DNA of 64,000 nucleotides from Didemnitutus sp041906465 (GTDB lineage: Bacteria; Verrucomicrobiota; Verrucomicrobiia; Opitutales; Opitutaceae): positions 139,584-203,583 of the forward strand of contig JAYRJE010000013.1 of NCBI GenBank assembly GCA_041906465.1, given 5' to 3'. Each line of letters starts with the position of its first letter. Positions within the stretch are counted from its first letter, which is position 1. The notes under the pieces are model-generated. The model had not been told where the DNA came from. It saw only the letters and a program-made list of their open reading frames with translations, and searched no databases. Made by a program: the position numbers and the translations under genes. Below, one piece after another: positions 1 to 6,153 of this stretch.

Positions 1-748
1 CGAAGAACGGCTGGGGCAGCCGCATAAGGTGCCGATAGTAGGCCAGAATTATCGTCGCATCGATCTGCTGCGCAGTGCGCATCGAGAGCAGCGACTGGAG
101 CACGCCGAGCACGAGCTTGAACGCCAGGATCACCAGCATCGACACGCCGAGCAGATTTAGCAGCGAGCGATTCCCGTCGGGAATGACGTGATCGACGATT
201 TTCTGGACGTAAATCGACATCGCCAGACCAAGGATCGTGGTGACGACCGCACCGACGAACGCCTGCACGAGCAAACTCCGATGCGGCGCCAGCAAGCCCC
301 ACAGCCGCCGCCACGGCGATACCGTCGAGTCGCCCGGCCGAAACTCCTCGCCCGGCGCGACAAGAATCAGCACGCCGGTCCACACCGCCTTGAATTTCTC
401 GTGCGACCATTTCTCCACTCGCCCCACCGCCGGGTCCATCACCCGCGCGTGCTTCGGCGCCCACTCCACGAGCACGATATAGTGGAGGAGTTTCTGATCG
501 ATGAGACAGTGCGCGATCGCCGGCAACGGCACCGTCGGCAACGCATCCGCCAGCCCCTTCACGCCCTTGGCGGTGAACCCCAGCTGCCGCGCCGCCTCGA
601 CGAGCCCGAGCGCCGTGGAGCCACGCTGATTCGTGCCCGCGAGCTGCCGCAACCGCGCCAGCGGCACCTCACGCCGATAATTCGCCGCGACGAAGCGCAA
701 GCACGCCGCGCCGCAATCGGTGATGTCGCGTTGCCTGCATCCGATCAT
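1..748 (-). CDS. C39 peptidase-ABC exporter (partial)
   Basis: N-terminal 249 residues of a peptidase-containing ABC transporter, cut by the window's left edge, so the ATP-binding domain is not visible. Residues 1-130 form a C39 domain with the usual Gln6 and Cys12 (QRDITDCGAAC), His89 (LLHYIVLVEW) and Asp105 (VMDPAVG), so the triad looks intact. The first membrane helices of the exporter domain begin near residue 160. Proteins of this family cleave a leader after Gly-Gly and export the mature peptide across the inner membrane with an HlyD adaptor. It is the last visible gene of a minus-strand run that encodes three GG-leader peptides and an HlyD-like protein, which are its probable substrates and partner. 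The ATG at 748 places the C39 Gln/Cys at the normal distance from the N-terminus. The frame is open upstream to a stop near 830, but no better start is visible. Confidence 0.9.
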   Translation of the reverse strand, partial: MIGCRQRDITDCGAACLRFVAANYRREVPLARLRQLAGTNQRGSTALGLVEAARQLGFTAKGVKGLADALPTVPLPAIAHCLIDQKLLHYIVLVEWAPKHARVMDPAVGRVEKWSHEKFKAVWTGVLILVAPGEEFRPGDSTVSPWRRLWGLLAPHRSLLVQAFVGAVVTTILGLAMSIYVQKIVDHVIPDGNRSLLNLLGVSMLVILAFKLVLGVLQSLLSMRTAQQIDATIILAYYRHLMRLPQPFF

Positions 749-826
749 GTTGATAGCTTGGCAGCCTGTAGAGGCAGGGCTTAGCCGCCGAATGGCCGAG
801 AAACCGGAGCGTCCCAAAGCTTCGTT

Positions 827-1069
827 TCAATTGAGATGAGCGAGAGCCCAACCAAGCAAAAGCAGCAGGAAGATTAACCAAAGAGATTTCGATCGATAGA
901 TCTCGATAAATTCCCGGCTGCCTGGTCGGAGCATAATGAACAAAGCGGGTGTCGCGAAAAGCGCGCTGATCTCATAAACAGCCGCGAAAACGATGCCCAG
1001 ACATGCAACAAGAGCGCAACTCGCAAGCCACCTCAGGCCGAGGGTGTTTCTAATAAAATCGTCATGCAT
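827..1069 (-). CDS. small membrane protein in the peptide export locus
   Basis: Encodes about 80 residues with two hydrophobic stretches: one of roughly 35 residues in the first half and a second of about 18 residues near the C-terminus (LWLIFLLLLLGWALAHL). A short loop rich in Arg, Glu and Lys lies between them. The ATG at 1069 is preferred over a TTG at 1093 that would add eight residues. It lies between the second GG-leader peptide gene and the C39 exporter, on the same strand. Bacteriocin loci often place a small membrane immunity protein here, so immunity is a reasonable inference. The sequence matches no family I recognise, and an accessory export role is equally possible. Confidence 0.55.
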   Translation of the reverse strand: MHDDFIRNTLGLRWLASCALVACLGIVFAAVYEISALFATPALFIMLRPGSREFIEIYRSKSLWLIFLLLLLGWALAHLN

Positions 1070-1146
1070 GGGAAAGAGGCCCGCCTCGTGCAACGAAACC
1101 GATCGGGAGTCAAAGCTGCGAGGCGGACCGCAAGTTGAGGTAGAGA

Positions 1147-1353
1147 CTACTTAAGCCCCATCGAGCCAGGGCCCATCCCAGGATACGGGCTCCAATTTCC
1201 GGTCACGCTGCCGCTGGTCGGAGTGAATAGCCAACCGACGAAATCGGAGATTTTTTGCGCAGTGTAGCCGATAAGCTTTCCGAGATTTCTTTGACCCTCG
1301 CCCCCACCAACAACCTTCTCAAGTTCCATGCTGTTGAGATCAATGGGTTTCAT
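1147..1353 (-). CDS. double-glycine leader peptide (bacteriocin-like) 2
   Basis: A 68-residue peptide starting MKPIDLNSMELEKVVGGG. LNSMELEKVVGG fits the double-glycine leader pattern L-x-x-x-E-L-x-x-V/I-x-G-G, which C39 exporters cut after the second Gly. Cleavage would leave about 50 residues, with a central hydrophobic or amphipathic part (LGKLIGYTAQKISDFVGWLF) and a Gly/Pro/Ser/Met-rich tail (PGMGPGSMGLK). There are no cysteines, so no disulfide or lanthionine ring is expected. It lies 11 bases after another GG peptide gene and has no clear Shine-Dalgarno sequence, which suggests coupled translation. The mature role (bacteriocin, signal or surface peptide) is not known. Confidence 0.8.
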   Translation of the reverse strand: MKPIDLNSMELEKVVGGGEGQRNLGKLIGYTAQKISDFVGWLFTPTSGSVTGNWSPYPGMGPGSMGLK

Positions 1354-1364
1354 TTTTTTATTGG

Positions 1365-1565
1365 TTATTTTTGCTTGTTCGCGGCCTTTATTCCTTCGTC
1401 CAAACCCTTAAGATAATCGTCATAGCCATTTGCCAGCCACACGCCAAATCCCACCAAAACACCCAGTGCGCCGAGCGGCGTGATGCCAAGGAGGAATCCC
1501 TTGTTCCAAGTGAGACCGCCTATAGTTCGTTCGAGTTCTTGCGTATCTATTTCCGTGGTTTTCAT
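1365..1565 (-). CDS. double-glycine leader peptide (bacteriocin-like) 1
   Basis: A 66-residue peptide with leader MKTTEIDTQELERTIGG, a close fit to the double-glycine consensus. The predicted mature part of about 49 residues has a long hydrophobic Gly-rich segment (GITPLGALGVLVGFGVWLA) and then a charged tail (DDYLKGLDEGIKAANKQK). This resembles membrane-active class II bacteriocins. A longer frame opens at 1712, but it overlaps the upstream gene. The ATG at 1565 has a purine-rich GAAGGAAAG about 9 bases upstream and gives a leader of normal length. It starts 19 bases after the stop of the large exported protein and is followed by a second GG peptide gene, so the genes are probably co-transcribed. 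Confidence 0.82.
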   Translation of the reverse strand: MKTTEIDTQELERTIGGLTWNKGFLLGITPLGALGVLVGFGVWLANGYDDYLKGLDEGIKAANKQK

Positions 1566-1584
1566 ATGTATTTTGCTTTCCTTC

Positions 1585-3321
1585 TCACGCACCGTGCGCG
1601 GAAGAAATATTCGGATGCACCGTGCACCGCTCTTCTGCTTGCCGCACGGTTCGCATGCGCAGCTTCGAATAGCAGGTGCGTGAAGCCGCGCTCGGCGCCC
1701 AGGTCTCTCCAAGGCTGATCAACGCATCGGCTTCAGCTTCGTAGCCGTTACGCCGGTGCAGTTCGATCGCGGCGATCATGTAGCCAGTCTCGCCGCGGAA
1801 GAATTGCGCGCCTTCGAGCAACACCGCGAGGCGACCTCTGGTGGGCGCGACTGCACTCTGCGCCCAGACCTCCGCGATCATCTGGTAGACTTCCAAAACC
1901 GGCGGTTTTCGCGCTCGCGCGGCGAACAGCGGTGTGAGCACGCGTTCGAGCGCTCCGGCCGGCAACTTGGCTTCAACCGCGAGCCCGCGCCGCGACTCGT
2001 CGAGTCGCAATTTGGCAAGGGAAAGAAGAGCACGAGCTCCGAGAGCTTCTTGTGCGAAAGCGTATTCCAGCAACGGCCGCGCGGCATCGGCGTTCCCAAG
2101 ATCGAATTCAAGTTGCCCGAGCAAGCCGCGCAGCACGGCACTCGCGGGGGTAGCTTTCAATCCGCGCTGCAAGGTGCGGCGTGCGGCGAAAGCGTATTTT
2201 TCGGCGAGTTCTGGGAAGTCACTCCGCAGGCGATTCGCCTCCATGCGTTCGAAATTCCCCTTAAGGCGCGCCACTTGTTCTTCCGTTGCCATCCGCAATT
2301 TCAACTCGTGGAGTTCCGGCAACGGGCGGTTCACGTTGGGGACCTGGATGATTTCCGGCGCGGCGATGGCGACGCGGAGGTAATCGAGCATCTCACGCTC
2401 GGCGTCCGCGTAGCTGCATTTGAACCAGCTACGAAACAGTGCCTCGTCGACGGGACGAGCCATCGCCTCGAGCGAAAATCCCCAAAATGCAATCGGATCG
2501 ACCGGGCCTCCGTTCTTGCCAAAAAGCTGCCAACGCGTGAAGAGCCCGGCTTGCGACGACCACAGGCGGTAGACGTCCCGCTCCTTTTCGCGATCGGGCA
2601 TCAACGCGAAAAACTTCTGCATCGGCAATAGCTCGGGCGGACGGAAACGCCCGGAGCGAAGCTCTTTTGAGACCTCTTCCGAAAGCCACAGGAAGGACGG
2701 CAGCTCCACTGCCGGTATCTCTGAATGTCCGGCCAGCTGGCTCAAAGAGCCCGAAGAGCCAAACAAACCTTCAGAAAGCCATCGAGGCACTCCACCTGCC
2801 TCCGCCATCAATCGCTTGGTGAGCGCGGTTCCCACCGTTGGCCAGTGATCCACTCCGTAGAGGTTGGTCGCCAAGGTAAGGACGTCGCTGTCAGACTGGA
2901 CTACCGTGCCGGTGAGTTTCGTTGAGCCGGCACGCCAACGCGCGTTCTGCGGAGTCACGGTCAGTGACGGAAGGAGATCGGACTTGCGCTCAAACAGCAC
3001 AAAATTCACGGGCGTGTCCCGTCGTCTCCAAAACGCCGAGCTGACGAATCCGTTGCCGCGTAGGTGCGCTGCGACGAATGCCTCGGTCAATTCGTCACTC
3101 GCCAAGGTGAGCACTTCGAACGCCGCAGCACGACCATAACGCCACGGAAGGCCATCGGGCAGCTCGCTCACGACAAATGGTGGCAGCGTCACCGTTTCTT
3201 CTCGCGACGGCTCCTCTGGATATCCGAAATGCCCGGCCCCGAAAATTGCCACGAAAATCCATGCCCAGCCCCACAGGTGTCGTGACGGCGGTGTGCCTGG
3301 CGGATGACAACCGGGAATCAT
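1585..3321 (-). CDS. exported degenerate peptidase-MA-like protein with TPR-like C-terminus
   Basis: A 578-residue protein with an N-terminal hydrophobic segment (residues 15-30), followed by ETVTLPPFVVSE, a motif close to the one in the TonB receptor of this window. Residues 60-190 have the layout of gluzincin 'peptidase MA-like'/DUF1570 proteins, including the conserved VPRWLSEGLF block (178-187). Where the zinc-binding HExxH should lie, the sequence reads TALTK (165-169), so both His ligands and the Glu are missing. The C-terminal third is helical, with TPR-like repeats. It is therefore probably a non-catalytic binding protein exported with, or acting on, the GG peptides encoded on both sides of it. 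Assignment to the family rests on motif layout only. Confidence 0.7.
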   Translation of the reverse strand: MIPGCHPPGTPPSRHLWGWAWIFVAIFGAGHFGYPEEPSREETVTLPPFVVSELPDGLPWRYGRAAAFEVLTLASDELTEAFVAAHLRGNGFVSSAFWRRRDTPVNFVLFERKSDLLPSLTVTPQNARWRAGSTKLTGTVVQSDSDVLTLATNLYGVDHWPTVGTALTKRLMAEAGGVPRWLSEGLFGSSGSLSQLAGHSEIPAVELPSFLWLSEEVSKELRSGRFRPPELLPMQKFFALMPDREKERDVYRLWSSQAGLFTRWQLFGKNGGPVDPIAFWGFSLEAMARPVDEALFRSWFKCSYADAEREMLDYLRVAIAAPEIIQVPNVNRPLPELHELKLRMATEEQVARLKGNFERMEANRLRSDFPELAEKYAFAARRTLQRGLKATPASAVLRGLLGQLEFDLGNADAARPLLEYAFAQEALGARALLSLAKLRLDESRRGLAVEAKLPAGALERVLTPLFAARARKPPVLEVYQMIAEVWAQSAVAPTRGRLAVLLEGAQFFRGETGYMIAAIELHRRNGYEAEADALISLGETWAPSAASRTCYSKLRMRTVRQAEERCTVHPNISSAHGA

Positions 3322-3381
3322 TGGATAAGCGTGGTCGATCTGGAGAAACGCACCAGCGTTGGGCGCCGGTGCGCCGCGGGG

Positions 3382-3564
3382 TTAGCGCGCAAGTTCAATT
3401 CCATACGCCGGATCGATACCCGGCGCAGCGTAAACATTGAACGCTGGAGGAGGCGCGGGCGGTATGTAAGGCTGCGGCGGCGTGTAAGGCGACCGAGGGA
3501 CGGGGTCGATAGCGTCGCTACCGCCGAGGACTATGCACAGTTCGGAATGATTGAGTGTATTCAT
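3382..3564 (-). CDS. proline-rich double-glycine leader peptide 3
   Basis: A 60-residue peptide. The leader MNTLNHSELCIVLGG fits the L-x-x-x-E-L-x-x-V/I-x-G-G export signal. The remaining 45 residues are very rich in proline (PPQPYIPPAPPPAF) with several Tyr and no Lys, which is unlike the two hydrophobic GG peptides downstream. It lies between the HlyD-like gene, 43 bases upstream, and the large exported protein, on the same strand. A weak purine-rich AAGAAG precedes the ATG. The mature peptide could be a bacteriocin, a signal, or a structural or ligand peptide. Only the leader, size and context support a real gene. Confidence 0.72.
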   Translation of the reverse strand: MNTLNHSELCIVLGGSDAIDPVPRSPYTPPQPYIPPAPPPAFNVYAAPGIDPAYGIELAR

Positions 3565-3607
3565 GTCTTCTTGGGTTTTCTTCCCGGCGGGATTGCCGGG
3601 AAAGGGG

Positions 3608-4825
3608 TTATGACTGCTTCGTAGAGGTGCCGCTTTGCGGGTCGAGCCACTCGCTGGCGTCTTGATAGAGGATCTGCAGCAATGTGCGGCGCGTCGTCAG
3701 GAAGCGCGCGGAGACGGTCATGCCTTTGCCGAGTCGGCCGATGGCGCCGTTGGCGAGCTGGAGCTGCGCTCGCTCGGGTTCGATCGTGACCTTGAAGACC
3801 GGTGCTCCGCCGGTGCCGGTCAGACTCACATCCGCGGCGATGGCTATCACCAAGGCGTCGAGCAGGCCCCACTGCGTGTAAGGGAACGCATCGACCTGCA
3901 GCCGCACCGGTTGACCGCAACGCACCAAACCTATCTCGCGGGGCGAAACAAAGGTCTCGACCACCAGCCGATCGTCGGGCGAGATCGCGCCGACTACCTG
4001 GCCCGCCGCGACGGTCGCCCCTTCGCTCAACCCGACGAAGCCCTGCAATGCGCCTGCACTCGGCGCGCGGACGATGGCGTGCGCGCGCTCGACTTCGAGT
4101 CGTGTGCGCTCTGAGGCGAGATCGACCAGCGCGAGCGCGGTTTCCTCCCGTCGCGCGTGCCAGTGCGTGTGCATTTGCTCGACCGCGAGTTTCGCTTCGG
4201 CCTGCACGCGTTCGACGGCATAGCGCGCGTCGTCGAGCTCGCGTTGCGTCGCGATGCCTTTCGCCGCCATGGCGGACACGCGCGCGAGTTCGGTTCGCGC
4301 GCGTGCTTCGGCGACGCGACTCGCTTCGAGTTGCGCTCTTAGCTGCGTGGCTTCTTGGCGCACAGTCTGCAGACTCGAAAACAGTTCCACGGCGCGGCCG
4401 GACGTCACATCGGGCAACACATCGGGCTCACCAAGCCGCGCCGTGGAAAGATAATCCAACAAAGCCACCGCCGCGGCCTTCTCGCGCTGGAGCGTCGCGT
4501 TGCGCACGAGCCGCTCATCCAGATCCGGCGTGGCAAGTTCGAGCAGTGCCTGACCCGCGACGACATGGTCATTGTCGCGCGCGTGCACACGCGCGATGCG
4601 GCCACCGAGCGCCAGGCGCAGTTCGACCCGCTCCGCTGCGGGTCGCACGATGCCCGGCGCAGCGACCGAGACGTCGACTTCGATGAACGGCAGCGCGGCC
4701 AGTCCGGCCGACGCACCGACCAGCACAAACCAATAGACTGCTCGCGTGGGCCGGCCGTGTTCGGCGTGGAGACTCTCCACCGTGTGGGCGGCGAGCGGGA
4801 GCGGCAGCGTATGCGGCGTGGACAC
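3608..4825 (-). CDS. HlyD-family periplasmic adaptor
   Basis: A 405-residue membrane fusion protein. It has a short cytoplasmic N-terminus, one membrane helix at residues 30-48, and a biotinyl-lipoyl-like half-motif (GGRIARVHARDNDHVVAG, 74-91). A long coiled-coil hairpin rich in Ala, Arg and Glu runs from about 100 to 240, followed by the second lipoyl half and a beta-barrel domain. HlyD proteins link an inner-membrane ABC exporter to an outer-membrane channel. The C39-ABC exporter at the end of this gene run is the obvious partner. No TolC-like gene is visible in the window, so the outer-membrane part must come from elsewhere. Confidence 0.88.
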   Translation of the reverse strand: MSTPHTLPLPLAAHTVESLHAEHGRPTRAVYWFVLVGASAGLAALPFIEVDVSVAAPGIVRPAAERVELRLALGGRIARVHARDNDHVVAGQALLELATPDLDERLVRNATLQREKAAAVALLDYLSTARLGEPDVLPDVTSGRAVELFSSLQTVRQEATQLRAQLEASRVAEARARTELARVSAMAAKGIATQRELDDARYAVERVQAEAKLAVEQMHTHWHARREETALALVDLASERTRLEVERAHAIVRAPSAGALQGFVGLSEGATVAAGQVVGAISPDDRLVVETFVSPREIGLVRCGQPVRLQVDAFPYTQWGLLDALVIAIAADVSLTGTGGAPVFKVTIEPERAQLQLANGAIGRLGKGMTVSARFLTTRRTLLQILYQDASEWLDPQSGTSTKQS

Positions 4826-4871
4826 GGCGGCGCAGCTTGCGCGGAGCGTCGCCAGTGAGAATCTCTCCGTT

Positions 4872-5585
4872 TCAGCTAAACGGATTGGAAGAATTGCTTG
4901 ACGCGTTTTCTCCGTCCTCGCGCGCCACCCAGCCGTCGCTCGGCGGACGCACGAAGCCGCGCTGGATCGCCCAATGGATCAGTCGCGCCGTGCTGGAGAG
5001 ATTCAGCTTCGCCAGAATGCTCAAGCGGTGCGTCTTCACCGTGCTCGCCTTGAGCCCGAGCTGTGCGGCCGCCTCGTCGTCGGAAAGCCCGCTACCAAAG
5101 AGCGGCAGCAGATCGAGCTCACGGTCGGAAAGAATTTTGAAATACGCCGCCGGGTCCGAACGGAATTTCCGCAGCGCCTCGCGCACCTCCGGCGGGAAAT
5201 ACCGCCCGCCCGCCGCGACCGTGCGGATCGCCTCCGGCAGGCGCGTCAGCACGTCGTTGCTTTTCCACAGCAACGCGGCGACGTGGGACTCGTGCGCCGC
5301 CTGCAATACGGCATCGTCGCGACGCACCGAGAGCAGAAGGATGCGCGGCGGGATCGGCCGCCCCGCAAACTCGCGCGCCAGTTGCAGGCCATCGCCATCC
5401 GCCAGCACGACGTCGAGCAGCACCAAGTCGGGCTGAAAATCGCAGGCTCGCTCGCGGGCGGCGCTCGCGGTGGCCACGGTTTCGTAGCTCTGCACCTCGG
5501 GCAACTGGCGCAAAACACCCGCCACGCTCGTTTGCCACAACGAATCGTCCTCGACGTGAAGCAGGGAGAAACGCGATTTGGTCAC
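4872..5585 (-). CDS. LuxR/NarL-type response regulator
   Basis: A 237-residue response regulator. The receiver domain (residues 5-125) has acidic residues 12-14 (VEDD), phospho-acceptor Asp58 (LVLLDVVLADGDG) and Lys108. A LuxR-type helix-turn-helix follows at 153-212 (LSDRELDLLPLFGSGLSDDE, then STVKTHRLSILAKL). The frame runs open to 5852, but the GTG at 5585 (VTKSRFSLLHVEDD) puts the receiver at the N-terminus as usual, so the longer form is rejected. It is the first gene of the run and lies 46 bases before the HlyD-like gene, so it may control the peptide locus. No cognate kinase is adjacent. Confidence 0.88.
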   Translation of the reverse strand: MTKSRFSLLHVEDDSLWQTSVAGVLRQLPEVQSYETVATASAARERACDFQPDLVLLDVVLADGDGLQLAREFAGRPIPPRILLLSVRRDDAVLQAAHESHVAALLWKSNDVLTRLPEAIRTVAAGGRYFPPEVREALRKFRSDPAAYFKILSDRELDLLPLFGSGLSDDEAAAQLGLKASTVKTHRLSILAKLNLSSTARLIHWAIQRGFVRPPSDGWVAREDGENASSNSSNPFS

Positions 5586-6153
5586 TCTAGCTGGCCCGTG
5601 ACCGCAGTAAGCCAAACGGGCGTCCGCCTTCGCAAGTCTGAAGCTTGTCACCGCACGGTCGCACGCGCCGCGAACCAGCGTTGCGGCCCAACCGGGTGAG
5701 ACGATCCCGGCAGGGAAACGAGGCCGAGTCGCGCGAGCGCAGCCGGGCGGGAGGGCCGCCCGGCGGTCTCGCCCCCCGCGGGCTTCGTCTCCCTTGAGTC
5801 GAATCCGCGCGACTCCCCCCGGGAGGTCCGCCCTGCCGGCCATGAGATTCAATCGGCTCAGCCGGAATCAGGCGAGAGGTGGACGTCGGTATCCCTTTGT
5901 CTCTACCGACGCCGGTCGCCCTTCTGAACTCGCGACGATTCGCGTAATTCGCGGGAGTCCTCTGGATGATTCCGCCCGGCCGTCCCGCGGCGGCCGCGAC
6001 GAAATTAGAGCGATTTCAACAATAGTGTGGCTGCGGCTATTGGTGGGTAGGGCGCGGAATCCGCTCCGCGCCGCGGCGGCGAGGGGACTCGCCGCCCTAC
6101 CTCCTCCGGCTGCACTTCAGTCTAAAATGCTCTAAGGGCCCGACGCGGTCCGC
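5586..6153. other. 568-base intergenic region with palindromes
   Basis: No convincing gene. It lies upstream of the response regulator and after the M14 carboxypeptidase gene, which reads the same way. It contains an inverted repeat GTCGGTA/TACCGAC (5885-5891 and 5904-5910) and the double-hairpin REP-like element at 6046-6101. The promoter of the peptide locus presumably lies here, but I could not make a confident -35/-10 call. Confidence 0.5.
6046..6101. repeat. REPIN-like inverted pair of GTAG hairpins
   Basis: A perfect 9-bp outer inverted repeat (GGTAGGGCG at 6046-6054, CGCCCTACC at 6093-6101) encloses two hairpins. One is at 6051-6072 (8-bp stem, 6-base loop) and the other at 6076-6095 (8-bp stem, GGGA loop). 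On each strand a GTAG directly precedes a hairpin, so the element looks like two REP units facing each other. Confidence 0.6.

Noticed and set aside
1566..1712. N-terminal extension of GG peptide 1
   Set aside because: It overlaps the large exported protein's gene, and the GG leader would then be internal.
5586..5852. N-terminal extension of the response regulator
   Set aside because: The added 89 residues are Arg- and Ala-rich and do not resemble a domain. The receiver begins at the GTG at 5585.
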